Shown here: in pieces, positions 9,908 to 18,327 of the stretch
Position numbering within the stretch: the first letter of the stretch is position 1
Layout of the letters: each line of letters starts with the position of its first letter
NCBI GenBank assembly: GCA_013336225.1
Contig: JAAXUC010000005.1
Span: 59,630 to 96,595 of the forward strand
Length of the DNA stretch: 36,966 bases
Direction of reading: 5' to 3'
Source: Candidatus Moraniibacteriota bacterium
Lineage (GTDB): Bacteria > Patescibacteriota > Minisyncoccia > Moranbacterales > GWC2-37-73
Notes under the pieces: generated by a model
Told to the model about the DNA's origin: nothing
The model's input: the letters and a program-made list of their open reading frames with translations, nothing else
The model's database searches: none
Position numbers and translations under genes: made by a program

Positions 9908-9908
9908 T
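9900..9908 (+). promoter_or_regulatory. Extended -10 overlapping a stop codon
   Basis: TGCTATAAT spans the last codons and the stop TAA (9905-9907) of array gene 2. It could drive the gene at 9972. Confidence 0.45.
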
Positions 9909-9909
9909 A

Positions 9910-9935
9910 GATGTACGTTGATATGTACGTACATC
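9910..9935. repeat. Palindromic intergenic element, short form
   Basis: The arms GATGTACGT and ACGTACATC enclose eight bases. This form lacks the 31-nt insert of the full elements. Confidence 0.8.
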
Positions 9936-9971
9936 TGCACATTTAATTCAATATTTGGATACAGTAAAAAT

Positions 9972-12161
9972 ATGAAAAAAACTTTTCTTAAAATTTACCC
10001 CATGAAATTGCACCAATATTTAACAGGGGTCTTTTTCCTTTTCACGATTTTTTTCATGCTGCCAAATTTGTCCAGTGCAGCTCCATCTGTAATCTCTCCC
10101 ACGCCAGTGAATGTTTCTGATGGTCAAGACATTACGATTTCTGGCTTAGCCTTTGGCACTGGTCCGAATGTTGCGTTGTTTGATGATTTTGAAAGTGGCA
10201 ACGTTGGGCAAACTTTGAAAATCGGAAGTGGTTCAGCCAGCCTTGGGCAATGGGATGGTTTTGATGGTGGATTGAATCTACAATACAATGATGTTTATAA
10301 GCGCAATGGTAATAAGTCACTGTGGATAGACAACACCACTAACGATGGTGGTGCAAGAAGCAATCTTGCTACTACTAATTTGGAAACATTCTTTTCTTTT
10401 TGGGCATATGTGCCAAGCGATAAGTGGTGGCCTGGTGCCAATTCTGAAACTGATTGGGGAATGGCAAATTGGAAGATTGCTTGGCTGAAGGATGACAACA
10501 ATTCCAATGCTGGCAGCAGCGATCTGTATTTTCCAGCATACTTGGGACACACTGGACCGCCAACATATTTAACTGCAGTCGTGTCTGGCAATAATGCTCC
10601 TTTGGATGCTTCTTACAATAATCCCATAATTAAGCGCGGAGAATGGTTTAATTTGTCTGGTTGGGTGAAAGGCAGAACGGATGGAACTGGAGAAATAAAA
10701 TTATCAGAAATGACAGCTTCAGCTGGAATTGTGAAGCAAGTGGATTTGAATAGCGTCAATACTATTCAGGCGGCAGATGCAACGCATACAGCTGCTCCAT
10801 ATTATTTCAACACTTTTATCTTGAATGGTTTTGCAAGAACTGGTGCAAATGATGCAGTTTATTTTGATGATGTCTATGTGGCCACTGGCGTCAATGCGCA
10901 AGCGCGGGTTGAAATCGGCAATGCTGCAACGTACAGCTCCTCAACCAATTTGACAATCTTGCCCACAACTTCATGGAGTGCAAATTCAATCACGACTAAA
11001 GTCAGACAAGGTTCATTTCCCAACGGTCAAGCGTATCTCTATGTCACTGATGCGAGTGGAAATGTAAACACGACTGGCTACTCCATAAATTTTGTGCCGA
11101 CCATTGCAACTGTCAGCGGCACCATTGGCGATGGACAAAGCGTGACGATTGCTGGCAGTGGCTTTGGCGCGACTGGCCCTGAAGTGCTTTTCTTTGACAA
11201 TTTTGAAAATGGCACAGTGGGACAAAACATCAACACCGGGGCTGGATCTGCCACAATTGGCGAGTGGAATTTGTTGGGTGTTGTTTCGCCAAAATACACT
11301 GATCTTTTTTCACAAAGTGGCAGCAAGGCTTTCATGGCAACATCAGATCCATTGGTTGAAGGCAATGATAATGGGTTAATTTTGTTGCCTAGCATAACAG
11401 AACTTGCGGTTTCTTTTTGGGTGATGGTGCCTGCCGGAGACAATGTTCCAGGCGAAGACGGTGGCATTCCTAATTGGAAGGTGACTTGGTTTGACACTGA
11501 TAAAACCTGGGGGACACCATATCAATATGCTGGAGATGATGATGTGGTCGTTCCTGCCTTATTGGGATTGAATAATTGGTATCCAACAACTGGCAACATG
11601 TCACCATATCAACCAGCGGAATATACGACTGGACCCAATGTGCCATTTTTGACAAAAGGTCAATGGAAACGGGTGTGGTATTGGTTTAAGGGCGGATCAA
11701 ATTTGGATGGAGCTTTTAAATTTTGGAAACTGGACAATGGCGGAGTTAATGCTGTCATTGGTCAAGACAATGTCACGACTATGTTGGCTGGAAATCACTG
11801 GAATTACATGTCTATCAATGCCTACACTCGTCAGCCGCTTTCATCTTCTCCACTACAAAGACAACTTTTTGATGATCTCTATATTGCCACTGGCTCAAGC
11901 GCGCAAGCGCGAGTGGAAATCGGCAACGCTGCAACTTATGCAACTTCGACTAATTTAACTTTGGCCACAGTGAACAGTTGGTCTGATGTTGCCGTAAGTG
12001 CCACGGTCAGGCAAGGAAGTTTCACGAATGGTCAGACAGCCTATCTCTATGTTTTTGATAAAGATGGAAATGTGAATGCAATGGGTTTTCCAGTGACTTT
12101 CGGCAGCGCTGTTGGCGACGTCACTCCACCCAGTGCGCCATCAGGATTAAGCGTGCTATAA
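9972..12161 (+). CDS. Secreted protein with two tandem split-IPT/TIG lectin-like modules (array gene 3)
   Basis: This 729-residue protein starts at 9972. The frame is open further upstream to 9870, but that would overlap the previous gene and spoil the signal peptide. The signal peptide is the long variant: MKKTFLKIYPMKLHQYLTG, then VFFLFTIFFMLPN..SSA. Module 1: IPT half SDGQDITISGLAFGTG, insert starting FDDFESGNVGQ and ending FDDVYVATG, second half at about residue 306 (NAQARVEIGNAATY). Module 2: starts near residue 375 (GDGQSVTIAGSGFGATG), insert FDNFENGTVGQ to FDDLYIATG, second half near 642. Tail: GDVTPPSAPSGLSVL. There is no linker or tail between the modules, so only the true C-terminus bears the tail. 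Its 3' DNA is very similar to the ends of the next two genes. Likely an extracellular glycan binder with two binding domains. Confidence 0.75.
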   Translation: MKKTFLKIYPMKLHQYLTGVFFLFTIFFMLPNLSSAAPSVISPTPVNVSDGQDITISGLAFGTGPNVALFDDFESGNVGQTLKIGSGSASLGQWDGFDGGLNLQYNDVYKRNGNKSLWIDNTTNDGGARSNLATTNLETFFSFWAYVPSDKWWPGANSETDWGMANWKIAWLKDDNNSNAGSSDLYFPAYLGHTGPPTYLTAVVSGNNAPLDASYNNPIIKRGEWFNLSGWVKGRTDGTGEIKLSEMTASAGIVKQVDLNSVNTIQAADATHTAAPYYFNTFILNGFARTGANDAVYFDDVYVATGVNAQARVEIGNAATYSSSTNLTILPTTSWSANSITTKVRQGSFPNGQAYLYVTDASGNVNTTGYSINFVPTIATVSGTIGDGQSVTIAGSGFGATGPEVLFFDNFENGTVGQNINTGAGSATIGEWNLLGVVSPKYTDLFSQSGSKAFMATSDPLVEGNDNGLILLPSITELAVSFWVMVPAGDNVPGEDGGIPNWKVTWFDTDKTWGTPYQYAGDDDVVVPALLGLNNWYPTTGNMSPYQPAEYTTGPNVPFLTKGQWKRVWYWFKGGSNLDGAFKFWKLDNGGVNAVIGQDNVTTMLAGNHWNYMSINAYTRQPLSSSPLQRQLFDDLYIATGSSAQARVEIGNAATYATSTNLTLATVNSWSDVAVSATVRQGSFTNGQTAYLYVFDKDGNVNAMGFPVTFGSAVGDVTPPSAPSGLSVL

Positions 12162-12162
12162 T
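12154..12162 (+). promoter_or_regulatory. Extended -10 overlapping a stop codon
   Basis: TGCTATAAT includes the stop TAA at 12159-12161. The next gene starts at 12196, which gives a short leader made almost entirely of the palindromic element. Confidence 0.45.
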
Positions 12163-12164
12163 TT

Positions 12165-12189
12165 ATGTACGTTGATATGTACGTACATC
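12165..12189. repeat. Palindromic intergenic element, short form
   Basis: ATGTACGTTGATATGTAC is followed directly by GTACATC, without the 31-nt insert. Flanking bases on both sides match the full element at 14302-14357, so this is the exact empty counterpart. Confidence 0.85.
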
Positions 12190-12195
12190 GAAAAT

Positions 12196-14298
12196 ATGAA
12201 AATAAAATTTATTAAAATATTTTTTCTTTTGACAAGCTTTTTCATGCTGACAAATTTTGCCAGCGCGGCGCCAATCATAGCTGCACCAACTCCAATAAAT
12301 GTGTCCAGTGAACAAGACATCACAATCACTGGCAGTGGCTTTGGCTCGATGAGTGCTGATAGGATTGGCACAGGAAGACTAAACCATCTGTGGCTTGATT
12401 TTGCTGGCGGAAATTTGCTGCAAGATTCAATTTGCACGGCTGATCAAAACGCTTGGATGGTGACGGCTGATGGCGGGCGCGTGGCTGATAAATATTACGC
12501 CAAAAGAGTTGATCCTAATGCTGGTTTTGATCCTGATAATGTTGGAGGATTGACTTGCGGCGACGGAAATTATTTCGGCTATGCTCCAGGTATAAATGGC
12601 ACTTTGTTTTTATCCTATTGGTTTAAGATTCCAAGCACTGCAACCAGTGGCAAAAACATGCGCATCAGGTTTGATGGACCGGAAGCAAATCCAAGTTACA
12701 GCGATTTCTATACAATGGCTGGCATTTATTCAGGCACCGACAATTGGTTTTTGCGGCAAGCTTCCGATAAACCAGGCGGCGTTACGAATAGTTATGTTAG
12801 CGCCAATGAACTTGATCGCGATCAGTGGCAGCGGGTCGACATGCTGTTCACTGGCGGAGCAACTCCATCTCAGAAAGCTTGGATTGTGGGAAAAAACAGC
12901 AACAATCCACAATACACGCAAGATGTGAACATGCCGCCAGTCAATAACGTGGCGATAAACATTGGGGCTGGCAAAGACAATGGCAACGCATTGCCACTTA
13001 ATCAATTGGCCACCAGCGATTATTATGCCTATGACGATGTGTATGCCTCTTTCACACAAGCGAGAGTGGAAGTGTGCGATGCAAACGTTTGGTCAAGCAG
13101 AAATCATTGTGAGCTGCAACTTCCCACTGTTTGGTCAAGCACAAATGCAACCATAAAAATTAATCAAGGTTCATTTCCAAGTGGTCAGGCCTATCTCTAT
13201 ATTATTGACGCCAATGGCGAAGTGAACTCTGCTGGCTATGCCATAAATTTCGTGCCGACCATCTCAAATGTCAGCGGCACGATTGGTGATGGACAAAATA
13301 TCACAATTTCTGGAGCTGCTTTCGGAAGCAGCGGGCCAAGCACGGAAATCTTTGATGATTTTGAAAAGGGCACTGTTGGGCAAAACATAAATACAGGTGC
13401 TGGCTCTGCTCAAGTTGGGCAATGGACTTCTTTGGATGGCGCGCCAATGTATTCAAATGCATCAAGCCTAAGTGGGAATAATGCCATGCGCTCTGACATG
13501 TCAACTGGATATCGGGTAGATGCAATGATGTCGTTGCCAGCCAACACGACTAAAGTTTTTGGATCTTGGTGGGTCTATTTGCCCGCCGGAAATAATTTCC
13601 CAGGAGAGGGAACTGTTGATGGTACTAATTGGAAACAAGTTTGGATGATGGATGGTGATTCAACTGGAATTCGCGACTATGTTGTCACTTTGATCATGCA
13701 ACCAAGTGGTTGCGGAACTGGCATTACTCACAATGACACCACTGGCGGTGTCTTCACTAGCTGGCTGCCAACTTTCACTATGCCCAAGGGCAGATGGGTG
13801 AAAGTTTGGTATTATGTTGATGGTAAAAGTGATGCGACTGGAAAATTTGATTTTTGGTATCTGGACAATAATGGGGGAATACCGGTGCACGATGCCAATC
13901 TATCGAATATTGTGACACTGTCAACAAAAGTCGGAGGAACTGGTTATTGGGACAGAATTTATTTCAATGCTTATGGAAGACAAACTAATAACAGTTATCC
14001 AATGTTTGATGACATCTACGTGGCCACTGGTCCCAATGCGCAAGCGCGCGTGGAAATCGGCAACGCTGCAACTTATGCAGCCTCAACTAATTTAACTTTG
14101 GCCACTGTGAACACTTGGTCTGATGCTGCCGTAAGTGCCACGGTCAGACAGGGAAGTTTCACTGGTGGTGAGCAGGCATATCTCTATGTTTTTGATAAGG
14201 ATGGAAATGTGAATGCAACAGGTTTTCCTATGACTTTCGGTAGCACTACTGACGACGTCACTCCACCCAGCGCACCCTCTGGTTTAAGCGTGCTATAG
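12196..14298 (+). CDS. Secreted protein with two split-IPT/TIG lectin-like modules (array gene 4)
   Basis: This 700-residue protein starts at 12196; an upstream ATG at 12172 lies in the palindrome and gives a poor signal peptide. Signal: MKIKFIKIFFLLTSFFMLTN..ASA. Module 1: IPT half SSEQDITITGSGFGSM, insert of about 230 residues (TLFLSYWFKIP, WQRVDMLFTGG, YYAYDDVYAS), second half from about 285 (QARVEVCDANVWSSRNHCEL). Module 2: from about 353 (GDGQNITISGAAFGSSGPST), insert FDDFEKGTVGQ to FDDIYVATG, second half from about 613 (NAQARVEIGNAATYAASTN). Tail: DDVTPPSAPSGLSVL. Module 1 carries the Cys-containing version of the frame (VEVCD..HCEL) and module 2 the Cys-free version (VEIGN), so the gene joins two lineages of the frame. 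Exported; ligand unknown. Confidence 0.75.
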   Translation: MKIKFIKIFFLLTSFFMLTNFASAAPIIAAPTPINVSSEQDITITGSGFGSMSADRIGTGRLNHLWLDFAGGNLLQDSICTADQNAWMVTADGGRVADKYYAKRVDPNAGFDPDNVGGLTCGDGNYFGYAPGINGTLFLSYWFKIPSTATSGKNMRIRFDGPEANPSYSDFYTMAGIYSGTDNWFLRQASDKPGGVTNSYVSANELDRDQWQRVDMLFTGGATPSQKAWIVGKNSNNPQYTQDVNMPPVNNVAINIGAGKDNGNALPLNQLATSDYYAYDDVYASFTQARVEVCDANVWSSRNHCELQLPTVWSSTNATIKINQGSFPSGQAYLYIIDANGEVNSAGYAINFVPTISNVSGTIGDGQNITISGAAFGSSGPSTEIFDDFEKGTVGQNINTGAGSAQVGQWTSLDGAPMYSNASSLSGNNAMRSDMSTGYRVDAMMSLPANTTKVFGSWWVYLPAGNNFPGEGTVDGTNWKQVWMMDGDSTGIRDYVVTLIMQPSGCGTGITHNDTTGGVFTSWLPTFTMPKGRWVKVWYYVDGKSDATGKFDFWYLDNNGGIPVHDANLSNIVTLSTKVGGTGYWDRIYFNAYGRQTNNSYPMFDDIYVATGPNAQARVEIGNAATYAASTNLTLATVNTWSDAAVSATVRQGSFTGGEQAYLYVFDKDGNVNATGFPMTFGSTTDDVTPPSAPSGLSVL

Positions 14299-14299
14299 T
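14291..14299 (+). promoter_or_regulatory. Degraded extended -10 overlapping a stop codon
   Basis: TGCTATAGT sits at the same place as the perfect versions in neighbouring genes, with one change in the hexamer; here the stop is TAG. Confidence 0.3.
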
Positions 14300-14301
14300 T
14301 T

Positions 14302-14357
14302 ATGTACGTTGATATGTACCCGCACACTTATTTAAGTGTTATGGGTGTACGTACATC
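14302..14357. repeat. Palindromic intergenic element, full form
   Basis: The 31-nt hairpin insert is at 14320-14350, between ATGTAC and GTACATC. Apart from the insert, the element and its flanks match 12165-12189. Confidence 0.85.
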
Positions 14358-14363
14358 GAAAAT

Positions 14364-15521
14364 ATGAAAATAAAACTTATTAAAATATTTTTTCTCCTTG
14401 TAACCTTTTGTGTGTTGCCAAGTTCGGCCAGTGCAACTTTAGAGGTGAATAATGTCAGCGGCACGATTGCTGACGGACAAAACATCACAATTTCTGGAGC
14501 TGCTTTCGGAAGCAGCGGGCCAAGCACGGAAATTTTTGATGATTTTGAGGGTGGGGTTGCTGGGGATATTGTGCCACTAACTAGTCCAAAAGTTGGAACC
14601 TGGACAGGATATAATAGTCTAGTTCCTAATCAACCAAAATATGACAGCACTGCTCATTCTGGAGCTGGCAGTTTTCGTTCTTTTGATGGAAACACTCATT
14701 ATACGCTTAGCATGATTAAAACATTTGATCCTGCAACTGAAGGCTTCGTTTCTTTTTGGGTTAAATTGCCAGCAGGAACATATTTTCCTGGCAATACTGG
14801 CGATACCGCAGGTTCTTATCCGACAAATAGTGCATGGAAGATGACTTGGTTTATGGACACGCCAATTGGTGGTGGTGTGGCAAATGATGATTGGACCGTG
14901 CCAACTTGGATTGGAAGTGGCCCAGCCATTTCAGGGAATGACCAACCTGCAACTTTTTGGCTTGATAATGATTGGTGGTCTTTTTCAAATTGGGTGCGAG
15001 TATCTTATTGGATGAAGGCTGGAGTAAATCAAATTGTGGATAACGGAAATATTTGGTTTCAGGGTTTAAATGAAGGCGTGATTCAAAAAACATATACAAA
15101 AAATGATATTCCACTTTTTAATACTATATCGCGTGGAACTTCAAAGGACACCGATTATCATTGGCGACAATTGAACATTCCTGGATGGATGGACACTTCC
15201 TATTCTGGTCCCAATGTGCGGCCAGTGTATGATGATATTTATGTGGCCACTGGTGCCAACGCGCAAGCGCGCGTGGAAATCGGCAACGCCGCAACTTATG
15301 CAGCTTCAACGAATTTGACAATTTCCACGGTGAACAGCTGGTCTGATGCTGCAGTGAATGCCACCATTAGGCAGGGAAGTTTCACTGATGGTCAATCAGC
15401 GTATGTTTATGTTTTCGATAAAGATGGCAATGTAAATGCTTCTGGATTTCCTGTTACTTTCGGCAGCGCTGTTGGCGATGTGATTGCGCCCAGCGCACCA
15501 GCTGGATTAAGCGTTTTATAA
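14364..15521 (+). CDS. Secreted split-IPT/TIG protein with lectin-like insert (array gene 5)
   Basis: This 385-residue protein has the signal MKIKLIKIFFLLVTFCVLPS..ASA. The IPT first half (ADGQNITISGAAFGSSGPST, FDDFEGG) is almost identical in DNA to module 2 of the previous gene (14451-14548 against 13267-13365). The insert then diverges (ATEGFVSFWVKLPAGTYFPG, WVRVSYWMKAG, YDDIYVATG). Second IPT half from about residue 297: NAQARVEIGNAATYAASTN, SWSDAAVNATIRQGSF, AYVYVFDKDGNVNASGFPVTF. Tail: GDVIAPSAPAGLSVL. It looks like a one-module relative of array gene 4 made by duplication or gene conversion. An exported glycan-binding role is inferred from the fold. Confidence 0.75.
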   Translation: MKIKLIKIFFLLVTFCVLPSSASATLEVNNVSGTIADGQNITISGAAFGSSGPSTEIFDDFEGGVAGDIVPLTSPKVGTWTGYNSLVPNQPKYDSTAHSGAGSFRSFDGNTHYTLSMIKTFDPATEGFVSFWVKLPAGTYFPGNTGDTAGSYPTNSAWKMTWFMDTPIGGGVANDDWTVPTWIGSGPAISGNDQPATFWLDNDWWSFSNWVRVSYWMKAGVNQIVDNGNIWFQGLNEGVIQKTYTKNDIPLFNTISRGTSKDTDYHWRQLNIPGWMDTSYSGPNVRPVYDDIYVATGANAQARVEIGNAATYAASTNLTISTVNSWSDAAVNATIRQGSFTDGQSAYVYVFDKDGNVNASGFPVTFGSAVGDVIAPSAPAGLSVL

Positions 15522-15532
15522 TTTCTTAATTA

Positions 15533-15583
15533 ATGTACAAATGTACCCACACATTTAATTAAATGTTATGGGTGTACGTACAT
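15533..15583. repeat. Palindromic intergenic element, full form with compensatory changes
   Basis: The 31-nt insert at 15547-15577 has the core ACATTTAATTAAATGT. Compared with ACACTTAATTAAGTGT at 8671-8686, a C-G pair has become T-A on both arms. The left flank is shortened. Confidence 0.8.
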
Positions 15584-15590
15584 AATAAAA

Positions 15591-15758
15591 ATGAAAGCAT
15601 ATACCAATGAAAACATCAGAAAAATAACTAAGACTGGTTCTGGCAGCTATTGTGTTATAATTCCCAAAGAAATGATCAAGGAACTTAATTGGAAAGAGAG
15701 ACAAAAAGTTGTCATCAAAAAGTCGGGCAAAGAAATAATCATCAAGGATTGGAAATGA
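15591..15758 (+). CDS. AbrB/MazE-like swapped-hairpin DNA-binding protein (55 aa)
   Basis: This small ORF reads MKAYTNENIRKITKTGSGSY, then CVIIPKEMIKELNWKERQKV and VIKKSGKEIIIKDWK. The pattern K-I-T-K-T-G-(x)n-V-I-I-P-K-E-M, L-x-W, V-x-I is typical of AbrB/SpoVT/MazE domains, which bind DNA as dimers and often act as antitoxins or transition regulators. No toxin gene adjoins it: the next gene is a secreted array protein. Its stop overlaps that gene's ATG (ATGA at 15755-15758), which suggests coupled translation. A perfect extended -10 (TGTTATAAT) lies inside the ORF. It could regulate the array, but this is inference. Confidence 0.75.
   Translation: MKAYTNENIRKITKTGSGSYCVIIPKEMIKELNWKERQKVVIKKSGKEIIIKDWK
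15653..15661 (+). promoter_or_regulatory. Extended -10 inside the AbrB-like gene
   Basis: TGTTATAAT lies about 95 bases ahead of the start at 15755 and could give that gene its own transcript. It may be chance, since it also encodes conserved residues (CVI). Confidence 0.3.
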
Positions 15759-17002
15759 AAATGTTTAAGAAATTTTTCAAAATTTTTTTTCTGCTTGGAT
15801 TATTTTTCATGTTGCCAAATTTCGCAAAGGCAACACCAATAATCGATGATGTAAATGGCGTGATAGGTGACGGTCAAAATGTGACAATTGCTGGCAGCGG
15901 ATTTGGAACAAAGACAACTGCAGCGCCAGCCTATTTTTTTGGCAACCAAAACAACACAGTTGGACAACTTCCAGTGAATTTAACTTCATCAAGCACGGAA
16001 GGTGGTGGTTTTGTTTCGACGGATAATGAAAGAGTTGTCGGCACGCCACTTGTTAAATGGAATTATTTGTGTACCGCCCCTACTGATGAGTGGTGTATTG
16101 CCAACGGACATAGTGCAGGCTGCAATTGTGAATCATGGGGCAGGGATGTGTTTGATTTTGGGGCTCTGCCAATAATTACCCAACATTATTGGACTATGTG
16201 GGCGTATTTGGATAGGTCAGGGACAACTTGTCCTCGTTGGCAATGGAAGTTTATCTCTGCCAGTCCATCACATGAGGGGTATTTCACATATCCCGATGAG
16301 GCTGGCGGCGGCGGAATGTGGTTTTGGGATGACACGCAAGGATGGTTTGGCACTGCTTATCAAGAATATTATAGTCCTTATCCAACCAATAATGGTTATC
16401 AGGAAGCTGGAAATCATTATCAAACATCTGGAAATATTTCAGCTGATGGTTGGCTCTGGAATCAATGGCAGAGGATGGAGTTTTATGAAAAAATGTCTGA
16501 TGATGGCACTGGCGTGGTATATATGAATCGGGTGGGTAGAGCTGGCGCGCCTATTGAATTCCACACCAATTGGTATAATGCAGGGCCTGGCGATATGGCT
16601 AAGGGCAAGCGATATGTTGGAGTTGGAATGGCAATAGCCTCAATTAATAATACACCCACTGCTTGCAATGGCAGTGGAAAAACTGTTGATTTCAAATTAT
16701 ATAATGACAGTCTTTATCTGGACTCAACTCAAGCGCGCGTGGAAATTTGTGATACTGATGCATGGACTGCAAGGACACACTGCGAAATTCAGCCCACGAC
16801 AGCTTGGCCAACAGTTGGAGATCCAACTGCAGAAATTGTAATCACAGCTAATCAAGGAACTTTTGCGAATAGTTCAGATGCTTATCTGTATGTGGTGGAT
16901 GAAAATGGACTTGTGAACGCAGCTGGTTTTCCTGTGATTCTTGGAAATGTTGCCGGCGATGCTATTGCGCCAGGTGCACCGTCAGGATTAAGCGTGCTAT
17001 AA
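15755..17002 (+). CDS. Secreted split-IPT/TIG protein with Cys- and Trp-rich insert (array gene 6)
   Basis: This is 415 residues from the ATG at 15755, which overlaps the AbrB-like stop by four bases and gives the standard signal MKMFKKFFKIFFLLGLFFML, PN..AKA. The frame is open to 15689, but that start lies within the AbrB gene. IPT first half: GDGQNVTIAGSGFGTK. The insert (about 55-322) is unusual: it has a Cys cluster (NYLCTAPTDEWCIANGHSAG, CNCESWG) and many Trp residues (YWTMWAYLD, RWQWKFI, WFWDDTQGWFG, WLWNQWQRMEF). Second IPT half from about 323: TQARVEICDTDAW, THCEIQ, EIVITANQGTF, AYLYVVDENGLVNAAGFPVIL. Tail: GDAIAPGAPSGLSVL. Disulfides and aromatic ligand binding are plausible; ligand unknown. 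Confidence 0.75.
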   Translation: MKMFKKFFKIFFLLGLFFMLPNFAKATPIIDDVNGVIGDGQNVTIAGSGFGTKTTAAPAYFFGNQNNTVGQLPVNLTSSSTEGGGFVSTDNERVVGTPLVKWNYLCTAPTDEWCIANGHSAGCNCESWGRDVFDFGALPIITQHYWTMWAYLDRSGTTCPRWQWKFISASPSHEGYFTYPDEAGGGGMWFWDDTQGWFGTAYQEYYSPYPTNNGYQEAGNHYQTSGNISADGWLWNQWQRMEFYEKMSDDGTGVVYMNRVGRAGAPIEFHTNWYNAGPGDMAKGKRYVGVGMAIASINNTPTACNGSGKTVDFKLYNDSLYLDSTQARVEICDTDAWTARTHCEIQPTTAWPTVGDPTAEIVITANQGTFANSSDAYLYVVDENGLVNAAGFPVILGNVAGDAIAPGAPSGLSVL

Positions 17003-17003
17003 T
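16995..17003 (+). promoter_or_regulatory. Extended -10 overlapping a stop codon
   Basis: TGCTATAAT includes the stop TAA (17000-17002). No palindromic element separates this gene from the next; the spacer is a short AT-only run. Confidence 0.4.
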
Positions 17004-17027
17004 ATTATTAAAATAATTAAAATTATT

Positions 17028-18233
17028 ATTAAAAAAAGATTATTAAAATATTTTTGCCTCTTTGTAGTTTTCTTTATGTTGTCTGAATTTGTTTTGGCTG
17101 CGCCAAGTGTTTCGACCATCACACCAGTTACAACTTTTTCACATGGTTTGTCTGCAACTGTTAGTGGCGCTGGTTTTGGCGTTAAACAGCCAGTTGCGCC
17201 AATTCAAAGTGATTATATTACGAATCAATCTGCCTATATTTCAACACCAAATGGAGGTAGTGTGCCAGTTGGTGCTGGCTATGTCTGGAATAGGAAGATG
17301 CAATCTGTTAATGGCGGCGATGTTTTCTTCAGAACAGATGACCCGAGAGGAAAGCAAGCAGTTGTCTATACTAATGAATGGTCGGGTGATGCTCGAACCG
17401 GCGCTTTTACTGATTTTGATCGCAAGAATGTTTGCGGAGATAAAATGTATCTGTCTTGGTGGATGAAGCCGTATGGTGATCTCAAAAATGCGGCCATTTC
17501 AAATAAATTGACCAGGCTTGTTTGGGATATTGACGACAGGAGCGATAGAAATTATGTGGAATACGTTTGGAATCCTTTTGGTTTCGGTGGATTTTCTGGA
17601 GATATTGATAGTGGAGCTGAAAAGGGTATTAGTTTTAATCCTAATGACTCTTCAAATATTTTTGCTTATTTATGGTGGGAAGATTTTGGTGTTTACAATG
17701 CATGGAACAGGCAAGAAGTTGTTTTGGATAACTCACATCCGTCACCAAACATCACCTTGTATCCATATGCCACAAGTATTAATATTTGGACTAATAATGC
17801 TAAATTTTTTCCATCAACTCAATATCCCACCTGGGTGGATGCCCCAGTGTTTCGTGGATCATTATATCCCATTTGCAATCTTGGTTCCATTGGAGCTGAT
17901 TTTTCCAATACACCTCCCGAAGAGCAGCCAATTGTGGATTTTGTTGATATCTATTGGGACAATACAGTTGCTCGAGTTGAAATTTGCAACAATCAAATCA
18001 AAAATGATGCGACACACTGTGAAATTCAAACTCCACACACGACCTGGAGTGACGGCACTTTACAGATAACAATTAATCAAGGATTGTTTGTGGATGGTGC
18101 CACTGCGTATCTATTTGTGATGAATGCTGACGGAAGTATTAACAGCACGACTGCAAATTCAACTGTGACATTCAGTGGTGGATCTTCTGATATTATCGCG
18201 CCAAGTGCGCCGGGCGGACTTAATGTTATGTGA
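17028..18233 (+). CDS. Secreted split-IPT/TIG protein, probable ATT start (array gene 7)
   Basis: The first ATG (17076) falls inside the signal peptide. Reading upstream in frame gives I-K-K-R-L-L-K-Y-F-C-L-F-V-V-F-F, then MLSEFVLAAPS. This aligns residue for residue with the signal peptides of the other array genes if the ATT at 17028 replaces ATG. The choices are an ATT start, a disabled start codon or a sequence error. From 17028 the protein has 401 residues. IPT first half: SHGLSATVSGAGFGVK. Insert of about 260 residues: KMYLSWWMKPYGD, WNRQEVVLDN, FVDIYWDN. Second half from about 312: VARVEICNNQI, THCEIQTP, WSDGTLQITINQGLF, AYLFVMNADGSIN. Tail: SDIIAPSAPGGLNVM, stop TGA. Exported; ligand unknown. 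Confidence 0.65.
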   Translation: MKKRLLKYFCLFVVFFMLSEFVLAAPSVSTITPVTTFSHGLSATVSGAGFGVKQPVAPIQSDYITNQSAYISTPNGGSVPVGAGYVWNRKMQSVNGGDVFFRTDDPRGKQAVVYTNEWSGDARTGAFTDFDRKNVCGDKMYLSWWMKPYGDLKNAAISNKLTRLVWDIDDRSDRNYVEYVWNPFGFGGFSGDIDSGAEKGISFNPNDSSNIFAYLWWEDFGVYNAWNRQEVVLDNSHPSPNITLYPYATSINIWTNNAKFFPSTQYPTWVDAPVFRGSLYPICNLGSIGADFSNTPPEEQPIVDFVDIYWDNTVARVEICNNQIKNDATHCEIQTPHTTWSDGTLQITINQGLFVDGATAYLFVMNADGSINSTTANSTVTFSGGSSDIIAPSAPGGLNVM

Positions 18234-18239
18234 AAAATA

Positions 18240-18295
18240 ATGTACGTTGATATGTACCAGCACACTTATTTACGTGTTATGAGTGTACGTACATC
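18240..18295. repeat. Palindromic intergenic element, full form
   Basis: The 31-nt insert is at 18258-18288, between ATGTAC and GTACATC. It starts seven bases after the stop codon. Confidence 0.85.
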
Positions 18296-18327
18296 GCACT
18301 TAACAATAAGTGTATTGATATATAAAA

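Noticed and set aside
9870-9971. Upstream ATG (9870) as the start of array gene 3
   Set aside because: It overlaps the previous gene and adds a Cys-rich leader encoded by the palindrome before a proper signal peptide at 9972.
15689-15754. Upstream ATG (15689) as the start of array gene 6
   Set aside because: This stretch encodes the AbrB-like protein in another frame. The signal peptide begins at 15755.
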